Assembly (NCBI GenBank): GCA_025934695.1
Contig: JAICWS010000002.1
Coordinates: forward strand, 434,001-498,000
DNA from: Alphaproteobacteria bacterium
GTDB taxonomy: Bacteria > Pseudomonadota > Alphaproteobacteria > Micavibrionales > UBA2020
Direction of reading: 5' to 3'
Length of the DNA stretch: 64,000 nt
The position numbers and the translations under genes are program-made. Positions 8,189-18,624 of this stretch are shown here, in pieces. The notes below the pieces were generated by a model. It did no database searches and had not been told where the DNA came from. It worked only from the letters and a program-made list of their open reading frames with translations. How positions within the stretch are numbered: position 1 is the first letter of the stretch; every line of letters begins with the position of its first letter.

Positions 8189-9790
8189 CTAAAAGGGATA
8201 ATACCGCAGCGACATCATGACCACATCCTCGTCCGTATGCGGCGCGCCGCCGATGCCCGAGAAGGTGTTGCGCCGCGTATAGGAATTTTCGATGCCCGTC
8301 TGCATCAACCCGTAATTGCCGTGATAAAACTTCCACCAAGCGCCAATGGCGACCTGTGAGGAGGAGGAGGTATTGGCGACGCAGGTTGCGGCGGCCGCGC
8401 CCTCGGTATCGCAGCCGCTGTTGTTGTAGAGCGGGCTGCCATAGCCAAAGCCGAGGAGCCCGGACGTGAAGGCTTCACGCTGCGAGCGCTCGGTGCCGCC
8501 ATAAAGATAAAGATCCCAATCATCCGTCGGATGCCCGACAAGCCCGGCCAGCGCCTCGACCTCGCGGATGGCGGCAAGACTGCCGTCGGGCCTGAAGGTC
8601 ACATCCGGCAATTGGGCCGAGCCATAGCGTCCGACGCCGCTGCCGGCAAGACCGCTTAGCTGGAATTCCAGTTTCTTCTCGATCAGCGGCAGGATCATCC
8701 CGCCGCCGATGCCGCCGCCGGTGATGGTCGAATTTTCCTTGGAATGCCGGTCGCGGAAGAAGCGGGCGAGACCGTAAAGTTCATAATGTCCCCAGCCGGG
8801 ATCGAGCGCCAGTTTCGCGACGATATCGGGTGCCACATCGGTCGAATAGTTCGACGTCGATGCAAAGCCCGATCCGCCGGGATTGGTAAAGGTGGGCGTG
8901 CCGGCGGGCGTATTCGGGCCGCCGCCCAAGAGCGCCTGCGGGCTTTCCAGCGACAGGCCGGCCGTGACTTTGTCGCTATCGAAGCCCTTGACGAAGCGCA
9001 ACTGGGGCTGGCGCGTCCAGGTGAAGCCCGGCACATACTGCGCGTCGATGGTGAGCGGAACATTTTCGCCGCGCGCGGCGATGCCTTTCTTGTTCAGCGT
9101 GATCAGGCTCCAGGCCTGTCCCGCCACCAGATGGAAATCATCGTCCTTCTTGTCCAAGGCGGCAAATGCCTGGCGCAGGCGCGGGTTGTAGCTGTTGCTC
9201 TCGGCGGAATTCGCGGTGGGCGCGGCGCCCAGGAAGTCGCCCTCGAAATAGGCCGATAGATCGGTCGTGGCGTCGGGGCTTCCCTGCGCCAGCAGCGACA
9301 GGCGGCTCTGGCGCGCGCTGCCGCGGAATTCCGTCATGTGGTAATTCGGCGAGATCGGCAAGGGCATGCCGGTGTTCCAGTTGGAGCCGATATCCGCCGT
9401 TTCATTGCGCATCCGCCAGATCCCGGCGGCTTCCGCGTAGCCGCCCAGCGTGAGGCGGATGTTGTTCTTGTTCGTAACGGTGACGCCGGACGCCGGCTGC
9501 GCTTCCGGCGCGGGCGTCGGCGCGGCCGTGACAACCAGCGCGGCCCGCGGCGCCGCCACGACCGGGCTTGCGGCGGGCGCAGTCTGCGCTTCCTGCGGAG
9601 AGGTTTGTTTCGCCAGCTGCTGCTTGAGGTCGTTCAACTGCGCCTGCATCTGCTGCATCTGCTGCTGCATCAGTTCCATCTTTTGCACCAGCTGGGCATT
9701 CGTCTCCGCCTGTGCCGGAGATGTGGCGGCCAGCGCCAGCACGACGGCTGCGGCCAGAGAGCAGAAGCGAATTGAAATGCGATGCAGCAT
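8189..9790 (-). CDS. DcaP-like outer-membrane porin
   Basis: The 533-residue product starts with a signal peptide (MLHRISIRFCSLAAAVVLAL, ending SPAQA). A Gln/Met-rich coiled coil at about 30-60 then precedes a Pro/Ala linker and a beta-barrel domain beginning IRLTLGGYAEAAGIWR. The barrel has alternating hydrophobic strands and closes with LRYYPF, ending in the C-terminal phenylalanine used for BAM-dependent insertion. N-terminal coiled coil plus barrel is the arrangement of DcaP-type trimeric porins, which pass small organic acids. I chose the ATG at 9790 for its signal peptide; an open frame extends to 9904. Transported substrate is unknown. Confidence 0.8.
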   Translation of the reverse strand: MLHRISIRFCSLAAAVVLALAATSPAQAETNAQLVQKMELMQQQMQQMQAQLNDLKQQLAKQTSPQEAQTAPAASPVVAAPRAALVVTAAPTPAPEAQPASGVTVTNKNNIRLTLGGYAEAAGIWRMRNETADIGSNWNTGMPLPISPNYHMTEFRGSARQSRLSLLAQGSPDATTDLSAYFEGDFLGAAPTANSAESNSYNPRLRQAFAALDKKDDDFHLVAGQAWSLITLNKKGIAARGENVPLTIDAQYVPGFTWTRQPQLRFVKGFDSDKVTAGLSLESPQALLGGGPNTPAGTPTFTNPGGSGFASTSNYSTDVAPDIVAKLALDPGWGHYELYGLARFFRDRHSKENSTITGGGIGGGMILPLIEKKLEFQLSGLAGSGVGRYGSAQLPDVTFRPDGSLAAIREVEALAGLVGHPTDDWDLYLYGGTERSQREAFTSGLLGFGYGSPLYNNSGCDTEGAAAATCVANTSSSSQVAIGAWWKFYHGNYGLMQTGIENSYTRRNTFSGIGGAPHTDEDVVMMSLRYYPF

Positions 9791-10040
9791 CGAGGAGATT
9801 TTCCTTTTCTGGCGGAGGGTGCGATGAAAGACGGATGAACAGGGGGAGGCCCGGCCGGACGCGCCGGAAAAATTCAGCAGAGCAGGATCTGCGTCTTGTG
9901 CCATAGCGGCGTAAACCCCTTATTGCGCCGGGCCCAGTATGTCACAGCGCCTTGGCGGAAAACCACCATTTAATGCGGTTACGCGGCCGAATCTGAAGAA
10001 AATCGTTTAAGGATTTGCCGCCGATGGATTTTCGGGTCGG

Positions 10041-10739
10041 TCAGAAGTCGAACGACTGTCCCTTGGTCAGGGGCTTGGGTGGCGGCGGAGAGGCGAAAAG
10101 CTCGCCGATGTCGCTCTTGAGCTGCGTCGCCAGCGGCACATACAGGCTGCTGACCAGGTTGAAAGACAAGACGGTCTGGCGGCGCACGGCGGCCATCAGC
10201 GGATCCTCGCCGCCGGGGGGCGTCTTTCGCGCCGCGCCAAAAACTTCGCTCAGTTCGGGGTCGCTGACGTCCTGCGCTGCGGCCACGAGCGGCTTTTTGA
10301 AGCCCAGATTGTTGCGCATCACCGCTTGGCTTCTCGTCGCGTCATCGGCGACCGCTTCCAGAAGTCGGCGGCTGCGCCAATAGGCCTCGGCCGTGCCTGA
10401 ATCGAACTGGAGGCTGTTATAATGCTCTTCGTATTTCGGCGGATGGACGCCCAGCGTGGCTGCCATCGGCGAGCTGCGCAAGCTGGCTTTCGCGACCGCC
10501 TCGGCGAAGGATCCGCCGCTGTTCATCTGGCCGCCGTCTTTCAGATGGCGGATGCCGTTTTGCAGGAGGTTCCAGACTTCGCGCGTGGCGGCATCGCGCG
10601 CGTCTTCGGGGTAAATCTGCGTCAGGCTGACGGTCAGCAGTGCGGGAACGGCGTCGAGGTTCTTCTGGATAAGCGCGAGAATGCGGTCATAGGCCGCGAG
10701 GCGTTCCTGTTCGTATTGTGCCGGTGTCGTCTCGGTCAT
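10041..10739 (-). CDS. Hypothetical protein, 232 residues
   Basis: A mostly helical soluble protein of unknown family, without signal peptide or membrane segment. It starts MTETTPAQYEQERLAAYDR and ends in a proline-rich tail (SPPPPKPLTKGQSFDF). A good promoter match lies upstream at 10792-10821. Codon use is typical for the region. The 250-bp gap between this gene and the porin start holds no gene that I can see. Confidence 0.65.
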   Translation of the reverse strand: MTETTPAQYEQERLAAYDRILALIQKNLDAVPALLTVSLTQIYPEDARDAATREVWNLLQNGIRHLKDGGQMNSGGSFAEAVAKASLRSSPMAATLGVHPPKYEEHYNSLQFDSGTAEAYWRSRRLLEAVADDATRSQAVMRNNLGFKKPLVAAAQDVSDPELSEVFGAARKTPPGGEDPLMAAVRRQTVLSFNLVSSLYVPLATQLKSDIGELFASPPPPKPLTKGQSFDF

Positions 10740-10791
10740 GGTCCTTGCCGCCTCATTGGCAAAAAGTAAGCGATTTCAAAGTCCTGTTTCT

Positions 10792-10821
10792 ATTCTAAAC
10801 AATCAGGGCTGATTCCTGCAA
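10792..10821 (-). promoter_or_regulatory. Sigma70-type promoter for the 10041-10739 gene
   Basis: On the minus strand TTGCAG (10816-10821) and TAGAAT (10792-10797) are separated by 18 bp, about 50 bp before the start codon. Confidence 0.5.
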
Positions 10822-10889
10822 ATATATTACATAATAAATGACAAAGCGGCAATGAAAGTTTCGGGTTTTCTGGGCTTTCACGCATAAAA

Positions 10890-10915
10890 AAACGGCCCGG
10901 AGAACCGGGCCGTTT
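10890..10915 (-). terminator. Intrinsic terminator of the 10938-12602 gene
   Basis: A perfect 11-bp GC-rich stem (10890-10900 with 10905-10915) closes a 4-nt loop. An A-run on its left gives a U-tail on the minus strand, and a short T-run on its right could make it bidirectional. Confidence 0.85.
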
Positions 10916-10937
10916 CTTTTCGTTATACCTTGAAATA

Positions 10938-12602
10938 TCAAGGTGTTTTCGGCGTTGCCGGTGCGCCGCCGGGGGCATGCAGACCCATTGCACCTACGCT
11001 GTTGCTGAAGTCGGCGCCGTTCAGCATGATCTTGCCTTCCGGGCTCACCTCCAGCTTGTAAGTGCGCTGGCTGCGACCGTCGGGCGCCTTGGTCAGTTGG
11101 CCCATCAGCTGGACCATGCCGAGGCCTTGCGCCCAGCCCATCAGTTTCGGGTCGGCGTCGGCGCCCTGCGCGAGGCTTTGCAGCTTCACCACCAGCTCAT
11201 CGAGGCCGGTGATGAGCAGCGTGATGCTGCCCTGCGCCATGACCGGCGAGGCCGCGCTCGCGGTGAAGGAGCCGTCCAGCGTCGTGCCGACATCAGGCGC
11301 TTTCGCGAAAGTGTTGACGATCGAGAGCTTGGAACCCGCAGTCTGCAGCGTGGCCGGGATCGAGGCCATTGCCGCTGCAACCTGCGCCTGCGTCTGGTTC
11401 TGCAGCGCGGTCTTCTGCGCGGGGTCGGTCACATTCTGCGTGGCGACCGCGCTCGAGACGATCTGGGAGAACAGGCCCGAAAGCCCTTTCGACAGGTCCT
11501 GGAACGGCAGGTTGTCGAGATGGACCTCGAGGTTCGAAGCGGTCGGCACGATGCTCGCCGTGCCGGGGTCCATGTTCGCCACATTCAGCCCGTCCATGCC
11601 GAACTTGAGCGAGATGTTGCCCTTCTCCTGCTGCAGGCCGGCCAGGTCGAAGCCCCAGGAAATCGAGCCGAGGCGGATGTCGAGCGGCTTTTCAGCCGTC
11701 GCGTTTGCATCCTTCGGCGCGCCCGGGTTCACCTTGATCGCGATGCCCGAGATTTTGAACTGCGAGCCCATGCCGTCGATGTAGCTTTGCAGGCTGTCCA
11801 CGATGGAGGTGAACATCGACTGCATCTGCGCGGGATCGGGCTTCGCGGCAGGATCTTTCGCGACATTCTGGTGGATGGTCGCCGCGGTCTTCTCCTCGAC
11901 ATCCTTGCGCACCTGCATGTTGAGCTTGGTGTAGCTCGCGTCGCCCTTGATGCTGTCGACGGTCATGTCGAATTCGCCCTTCGAGCCGCCCGCCAGGTGC
12001 AGGCCGGTCATTTCGAAGGTGGCGGGGCCGGACCAGATGTCGCCGCTTTCATTTTTGAGATCAAGCAGGGTCTTGAAGTCGCCGAGGCTGATGGAAACCT
12101 TGTCGCCGGCCTTCGCCGTCGTAATCGAGATGTCCTTGTAGTCCGCGTCGATATTCGTGAAGGAATGGTACTTGGGCAGCCAGACGCTGGAGAACTGCTG
12201 GCTGCCGAACTTGACTTCGGCGACGGGGGTGTGCGTCGCGTCATAAACCATGATACTGGGGGGCAGCGCCATCGTCATCTTGTACTGATCGCCCGCGGGC
12301 GTGACGTTCATCGTGATAGTGCCGAATTCCGCCTTCATGCCCTGCAGCTGGTACGTCACGGAGGGCAGCGTCACTTCGTAATAATCGCCGTTCGGCTTGA
12401 CCTCGACCGGACCGCCGATGGCAAGGCCCATGCCGGTCGTCTTCTGCATGTCGAGCGGCATCGCGATGGCCGCTTCGACCTGCTTTTTAACGTCGCCCGC
12501 GCCGTCATCAGACACGGCGGCGTAGCTGTAATGCGCGGTCGCTGCAAAAAGAGCCGCGGCGCAGACCATGGCAGCCGCTTTGGCCGGGAATAACTTCTTC
12601 AT
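10938..12602 (-). CDS. Exported hypothetical protein, beta-rich, 554 residues
   Basis: The product begins with a strong signal peptide (MKKLFPAKAAAMVCAAALFA, ending YSYA) and AGGGGTG precedes its ATG. The mature protein is a long series of alternating beta-strand-like segments (for example GDYYEVTLPSVTYQLQG and GEFDMTVDSIKGDASYTKLN) with one helical stretch around residues 255-300 and a second near 420-450. It has no cysteine or transmembrane anchor after the signal. This resembles periplasmic lipid-contacting proteins of the DUF945/DUF2125 or AsmA kind in style, but I cannot assign a family. It is monocistronic, with a strong terminator directly downstream. Confidence 0.75.
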   Translation of the reverse strand: MKKLFPAKAAAMVCAAALFAATAHYSYAAVSDDGAGDVKKQVEAAIAMPLDMQKTTGMGLAIGGPVEVKPNGDYYEVTLPSVTYQLQGMKAEFGTITMNVTPAGDQYKMTMALPPSIMVYDATHTPVAEVKFGSQQFSSVWLPKYHSFTNIDADYKDISITTAKAGDKVSISLGDFKTLLDLKNESGDIWSGPATFEMTGLHLAGGSKGEFDMTVDSIKGDASYTKLNMQVRKDVEEKTAATIHQNVAKDPAAKPDPAQMQSMFTSIVDSLQSYIDGMGSQFKISGIAIKVNPGAPKDANATAEKPLDIRLGSISWGFDLAGLQQEKGNISLKFGMDGLNVANMDPGTASIVPTASNLEVHLDNLPFQDLSKGLSGLFSQIVSSAVATQNVTDPAQKTALQNQTQAQVAAAMASIPATLQTAGSKLSIVNTFAKAPDVGTTLDGSFTASAASPVMAQGSITLLITGLDELVVKLQSLAQGADADPKLMGWAQGLGMVQLMGQLTKAPDGRSQRTYKLEVSPEGKIMLNGADFSNSVGAMGLHAPGGAPATPKTP

Positions 12603-12757
12603 AAGACACCCCTGAATGATAAAAAAACCGCCGCAAACGCGGCTCCTGAATGACAAATAGCGATCACCCTCCAAGTATGCAAGGAAACTGTTAAATAATG
12701 GTTATTGAACTAGCCATAAAACGGGACTAGAAATAGTTGTTTTTCACAAGGATCGAC

Positions 12758-13159
12758 ATGACGAAGGCCGCCTCCATTCTCTTGCTGATCGTCCTCGTTT
12801 GCGGCCTCGGCACGCGCGCCGCGCAAGCCGGCTTCGTTTCGACCGCCTCGCTGGAGGCCGCCTGCACGTCGGACAAGAAAGAACAGATCGCGGGCTGCCT
12901 CAACTACATCGCGGGCGTGCTTGATTACCATATCCTGATGCAGTCCTTCGGGACCCAGCCGGTCATCGATTTCTGCCTGCCCGATACCATTACCATCGAG
13001 GACGCGGGCGTAGCGGTCATGAAGTACCTCAAAAGCCACCCGCAGCACGACGCCCTGGCCTCGGCCATCGTACCCCTGGCGATGAACGATACCTGGCCCT
13101 GCCATCCCATCAAGAAGGCCCCGATCCGCGCCAGCCATTCCAGGCACCACAAGCATTGA
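12758..13159 (+). CDS. Secreted Rap1a/Tai-like protein
   Basis: The 133-residue product has a signal peptide (MTKAASILLLIVLVCGLGT, ending AQAG) and a small helical domain whose cysteine pattern matches the Rap1a/Tai immunity-protein family: AACTSDKKEQIAGCLNYIAGVLDY, then FCLPD, and WPC near the end. In Serratia, Rap1a and Tai-type proteins neutralise secreted amidase effectors in the periplasm, but most family members are not linked to an effector and none lies here. The ATG at 12758 is preceded by AAGGA; a TTG 21 bp earlier is an alternative. The His-rich tail (SHSRHHKH) is unusual. Confidence 0.7.
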   Translation: MTKAASILLLIVLVCGLGTRAAQAGFVSTASLEAACTSDKKEQIAGCLNYIAGVLDYHILMQSFGTQPVIDFCLPDTITIEDAGVAVMKYLKSHPQHDALASAIVPLAMNDTWPCHPIKKAPIRASHSRHHKH

Positions 13160-13185
13160 TCTGACGCCTTAAAACCCTACATAAT
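13156..13185 (+). promoter_or_regulatory. Promoter for uvrB predicting a leaderless mRNA
   Basis: TTGATC (13156-13161) and CATAAT (13180-13185) are separated by 18 bp. The expected transcription start, about 7 nt after the -10 box, coincides with the A of the uvrB ATG at 13192. Confidence 0.5.
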
Positions 13186-13191
13186 TGGCGC

Positions 13192-15261
<2,070 letters not shown>

Positions 15262-15564
15262 TATTTTTCTGCGAGTTCATGGCGTCTTAATCGCGAACGC
15301 CAAGCGGGCCTCTCCATCGCCGCAATCACGCATTGGTCGCTCACCACCCGTGGTCTATCCAGCCTTCTGCCTCGCCGTGAACGCGCGCTGTTCGTCGTCC
15401 GCCGCCTGTGGCGGCGGCAGGCGCTGCAAGCGCGATTTGCCGCGTAAAGACCGGGTTTTCCGGCGCTCCTCAAAAATAAGATATTGAAATGGCTATGAAA
15501 TCCTGCTTCATGGTCCTTTAATATTGCTGTGGGACAATATGACTAAGCCAGCAGAAAGGCTCCG
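15262..15564. other. Intergenic region of 303 bp after uvrB, with one strong hairpin
   Basis: I see no convincing gene. A perfect 8-bp hairpin (15399-15406 with 15410-15417) lies in the middle. An 86-codon minus-strand frame crosses the region (15213-15473), but it overlaps the uvrB end, is arginine-rich and has no Shine-Dalgarno, so I do not call it. It may be decayed repeat sequence or hold an RNA. Confidence 0.5.
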
Positions 15565-15741
15565 ATGAAACCCGAAGAAAAGAAGCAATGGGAAAAGCGC
15601 ATCCAGGCGGCGAAGACGCCGCAGGAAAAAGCGAAGATCTGGCAGGAGATCATGGACGAGTTCGACCGGCAGTTGAAGGCCAAGGGCCTGAGTGACGCCG
15701 AGCGCGAAGCGCTTGTCGCTGAAATCATGCATGGGGACTGA
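15565..15741 (+). CDS. Small helical protein, candidate antitoxin of the PIN pair
   Basis: A 58-residue protein starting MKPEEKKQWEKRIQAAKTPQ and ending LVAEIMHGD. It is strongly charged and predicted to be almost entirely helical. AAAGG precedes the ATG by 5 bp. The stop codon overlaps the start of the PIN-domain gene (TGATG), the tight coupling typical of type II toxin-antitoxin modules. It shows no ribbon-helix-helix or AbrB motif that I recognise, so the antitoxin role rests on position and size. Confidence 0.6.
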   Translation: MKPEEKKQWEKRIQAAKTPQEKAKIWQEIMDEFDRQLKAKGLSDAEREALVAEIMHGD

Positions 15742-16253
15742 TGATGGATGAGGACAAGGAAATTACCGTCCTCGATACTAACCTGGTTCTTTCTTCGCTC
15801 ATTTCGCCGCGCGGGTCGGCGGGCGCCGCGGCGGTCGCCGCCTTCGAAAACGATATCGTCGTCCAGTCGCCCGAAACCATCGCGGAGTTGCGTCGAAAAT
15901 TATCGAGCCCCAAGCTGCGGGAATTCATCGACCCTGACCTTGGCGATCTTGCGTTCAACGCTTTCGTCAATTCCGTGACAGTGGTGGAAGCCGCGCATAA
16001 TATCGATGCCTGCCGCGACAAGGATGATAATAAATTTCTCGACCTCGCCGTCGCCGCGCGCGCCGACCGCGTCGTCTCCGGCGACAAGGACCTGCTGACG
16101 CTCAAAGAAGTCCATGGCATCGGCCATTATATTCCGATCGTCACGCCTGCCCGCTATGTCGCCTGTAAGGAAGCGGACGGAGCCGCCCCGCAGCGCCCGG
16201 CCAAGGAATTCGGCGCGCTGCTCTCTTCCCTGCGCGCGCCCAAGCCGGGCTAA
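15741..16253 (+). CDS. PIN-domain protein, putative toxin component
   Basis: The 170-residue product has a PIN nuclease domain of the COG1569 type. The first acidic motif is TVLDTNLVLSSLISPRGSAG, and the later acidic cluster is CRDKDDNKFLDLAVAARADRVVSGDKDLL, giving the conserved Asp residues that bind metal in PIN RNases. Family members act as RNA-cleaving toxins of type II systems. A tail of about 35 residues (EADGAAPQRPAKEFG onward) follows the domain. The gene overlaps the 58-residue upstream gene by one base. No mobile-element genes are adjacent. Confidence 0.8.
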   Translation: MMDEDKEITVLDTNLVLSSLISPRGSAGAAAVAAFENDIVVQSPETIAELRRKLSSPKLREFIDPDLGDLAFNAFVNSVTVVEAAHNIDACRDKDDNKFLDLAVAARADRVVSGDKDLLTLKEVHGIGHYIPIVTPARYVACKEADGAAPQRPAKEFGALLSSLRAPKPG

Positions 16254-16257
16254 AACG

Positions 16258-17301
16258 TCAAAGCGTATGTCGCGGCGGCTGCTCACGCAGAGATGCCGCG
16301 GGCGCGGGTTGCGGATCCGTTGAAGGCGTTCCGTTGCCGACGCTAGGCCAGCCGGCTTCATAGCGAATAGGGTCGATGATCATCACGCGGCGCAAATGCC
16401 GCAGGCGCTGCCACAGCTGATCCGGCGTCCGGCGCAGTTCCGCGTAATCCGGCACGTCGCTGCGCAGCGACGCATGGCTGACCAGCCATTCGTTTCCCGC
16501 GCCGTCCACCGTGATGGCGGAAGCGCCGGGGTTCACGAACTGCGCGTTGCCGGCATAAATGATGCTGTCGGCGCGCCCCGTCGCCTGCGCCAGCGTCACG
16601 AAGCCCGACAAAGGTCCTTCTTCCGACCGGGCCACCTGCACCGTATAGCTGTCATCGCCGAAGGCGTCGGGACCTGAAGTGTAAAGGTAGAAAAAGGTTT
16701 TGCCGGTCGCCTCGTCCTTGCGCGCGGTCATCCATGCCGCTTCGTAAAGCGCCGTCCATTTGTTCGCTGGGTCAGGCGTCAGCAGGTTGATGGGCGCAGC
16801 TTCAGGATTTTTGAAGCCCATCAGGTCATCGCGCAGTTCCTGGATTTTGATCGGCTCATAGCAGGAACCCCAAAGCAGGTACCACTTCCCGTCCACCGGA
16901 TTCCGGAAGGCTTTTGCGTCGATATTCACGTATTTGTCGCCGTGGACCAGCGGACCGCCCTGCACGGTGAAAGGCCCTTGCGGCTGCGACGCGGTAGCGA
17001 CGCCGATGCCTTGGCCGCTGCCGTGGACCTTGGCATTGAAGAACATGCGGTAATCGCCGGGCGCAACTTCCATGACGTCGGGCGCCCAATAATCCTGCTC
17101 AGTGGCCCAGGACGCCTTGACGGGCAGGGCATCCGGCCCACGCGTCCAATGCACGAGGTCGGGCGAGAACAGCTGCTGGATATTCTGCATGCCGTTCGCC
17201 GTCATTCCTTGTGAGGCATAGGCATAATAGCCTTCCGGCCTTTTTAGGATGCCAATGTCGGCGAAGTCTTCTTGGAAAACGGGATTGACGTACCGGCGCA
17301 T
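16258..17301 (-). CDS. Glycoside hydrolase family 43-like protein, no signal peptide
   Basis: The 347-residue product reads as a five-bladed beta-propeller glycosidase of the GH43 clan (arabinan- or xylan-acting). The N-terminal NPVFQEDFADIGILK corresponds to the general-base Asp motif. YWAPDVMEVAPGDYRMFF is the hallmark second strand, NIDAKAFRN carries the second conserved Asp, and LYEAAWM could supply the acid Glu. There is no signal peptide, so a cytoplasmic enzyme acting on imported oligosaccharides, or a GH43-like phosphorylase, is possible. It is the last gene of a minus-strand run of four with gaps of 4, 22 and 7 bp. The proline-rich tail is unusual. Confidence 0.75.
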   Translation of the reverse strand: MRRYVNPVFQEDFADIGILKRPEGYYAYASQGMTANGMQNIQQLFSPDLVHWTRGPDALPVKASWATEQDYWAPDVMEVAPGDYRMFFNAKVHGSGQGIGVATASQPQGPFTVQGGPLVHGDKYVNIDAKAFRNPVDGKWYLLWGSCYEPIKIQELRDDLMGFKNPEAAPINLLTPDPANKWTALYEAAWMTARKDEATGKTFFYLYTSGPDAFGDDSYTVQVARSEEGPLSGFVTLAQATGRADSIIYAGNAQFVNPGASAITVDGAGNEWLVSHASLRSDVPDYAELRRTPDQLWQRLRHLRRVMIIDPIRYEAGWPSVGNGTPSTDPQPAPAASLREQPPRHTL

Positions 17302-17305
17302 CGCG

Positions 17306-17623
17306 TCAGCGGATCAGGCCCATGCGCTTGGCATGGCCGCGCAGCACGTCGGTCGCTTCCTCGAGATCGGCGATGGAATCGAGATTGCCATGGTTGAGGA
17401 TGGCGGCGGTTTCCGCCAGCTGCATCCTGAGGAACTTGTTCTCGTCATCGTTGAATCGTGGAATAGCGGCCAAGCCGGTCGAGGCGGTGAACAGGTCCTC
17501 GGCGTGCGTCAGCGGATTTCCGTCGTCGCTGTTCATGCGCGCGGAGAGGTTGAAGCAGAAAGCCAGGCGGCGCGCCTCGGGACCGACATTTTTTTCCTCG
17601 AAGAAACCGGTGATCTTGGACAT
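17306..17623 (-). CDS. Hypothetical protein, 105 residues
   Basis: A small soluble helical protein (starts MSKITGFFEEKNVGPEARRL), family not recognised. It stands 4 bp before the GH43-like gene and 22 bp after the preceding gene, in the same direction, so it is probably part of one operon. Confidence 0.6.
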   Translation of the reverse strand: MSKITGFFEEKNVGPEARRLAFCFNLSARMNSDDGNPLTHAEDLFTASTGLAAIPRFNDDENKFLRMQLAETAAILNHGNLDSIADLEEATDVLRGHAKRMGLIR

Positions 17624-17645
17624 GATATTTGTTCCTTTGAAAAGT

Positions 17646-17966
17646 TTACCAGCCGCGCGCCGGGTTGAAAGGCTCTTTTTTGACCGGGGCGGGGCAGCGG
17701 GAGCGCAAATCCAGCGTTTTCGCGTTGCGGTCGGCGAGCGCGATTTCGTCCGCCAGGTCGATGGCGTCTCGTAGAGACTCTTTACTCGCGCTCAGGCGGA
17801 AATAGGATTGCAGGCGCGACTTGCCCTGGTCGGCATATTCACGCACGCGCACGCCGCGATGCACCTGGATCACGCAGGAATTGTCGCCGGGTTCGATGCT
17901 GGCGATGTTGGACGTATTGCACAGGAAATCATCCCCGTCTTCGTCCCGCAGCAGGATAAAAGCCAT
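17646..17966 (-). CDS. Hypothetical protein, 106 residues
   Basis: A small soluble protein with a beta-rich N-terminal half (MAFILLRDEDGDDFLCNTSN, CVIQVHRGVRVREY) and a helical middle segment. Family not recognised. It follows the 17974-18624 gene by 7 bp in the same direction. Confidence 0.6.
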   Translation of the reverse strand: MAFILLRDEDGDDFLCNTSNIASIEPGDNSCVIQVHRGVRVREYADQGKSRLQSYFRLSASKESLRDAIDLADEIALADRNAKTLDLRSRCPAPVKKEPFNPARGW

Positions 17967-17973
17967 GTTGAGG

Positions 17974-18624
17974 TCAGGCTTTCGGTGCGTCGGGCTTCGG
18001 CGGTTCTTTTGCCTGGGGCTGGGCCTTGGGCTCGTCTGTCTTCGGCGTCTCGGCCTTTGGTGCGGGCGGCGCCGGGTCCTGCTTCTCCTGGACTTCCTTC
18101 GCGCGCTTGAGGAATTCGTTAAGGCGCGTGAGTTCGTCCTGGCTGCGGCCGGCCAGCTGCATGAAGAACCGGGTCACGCCTTTCACCGAGATGGAGGGGG
18201 ACTCGATTTCGGTCATCTCCATCTTCAGCACGTCCTGGATCTCGGGGTTTGCGAACAGCTTGCGCGTCCACTCCAGCGAGTCCTTGATACCCTGCACGTA
18301 TTTGCCTTTGCCGGCGGCTTCTTCCACCGCGATGATCTCTTCCATGATGTTGATCATGGGCTTGCCCTTGGTGTCGATGCCGAGTTTCTTGGCGACGGCA
18401 AGCGAGAGGATTTTGACTTCGAGAATGACGGGCAGCACGTCATAGGAGGTCATGACCATGCCTTTTTTCGGGTCGGACAGGATATCCTTCTGCGTCGTCA
18501 TCGCGTTGCTCAGGTCCTGCGCCAGAAGATGCGGATTGTTCGAGTGCAGAATTTTCGGACCATGGTCGCGCGCCATTTTGGCGAAGACGAGCGCGAGCTT
18601 TGCCTGCGGGGGAAGGAATCCCAT
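17974..18624 (-). CDS. Hypothetical helical protein with Pro/Lys-rich tail
   Basis: A 216-residue protein, first gene of the four-gene minus-strand run that ends at 16258. The first 165 residues are helical with no membrane segment. The last 45 residues are low-complexity Pro/Ala/Lys (APPAPKAETPKTDEPKAQ). Family not recognised. The tail resembles disordered linkers of cell-envelope or nucleoid proteins, but nothing more specific can be said. Confidence 0.6.
   Translation of the reverse strand: MGFLPPQAKLALVFAKMARDHGPKILHSNNPHLLAQDLSNAMTTQKDILSDPKKGMVMTSYDVLPVILEVKILSLAVAKKLGIDTKGKPMINIMEEIIAVEEAAGKGKYVQGIKDSLEWTRKLFANPEIQDVLKMEMTEIESPSISVKGVTRFFMQLAGRSQDELTRLNEFLKRAKEVQEKQDPAPPAPKAETPKTDEPKAQPQAKEPPKPDAPKA

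Noticed and set aside
10977-12593. 538-codon plus-strand frame opposite the exported protein gene
   Set aside because: Arg/His-rich shadow; the minus strand has a signal peptide, Shine-Dalgarno and terminator.
12758-13159. Type VI secretion immunity protein with cognate effector
   Set aside because: The fold matches Rap1a/Tai, but no amidase effector or T6SS gene is adjacent, so only the family resemblance is claimed.
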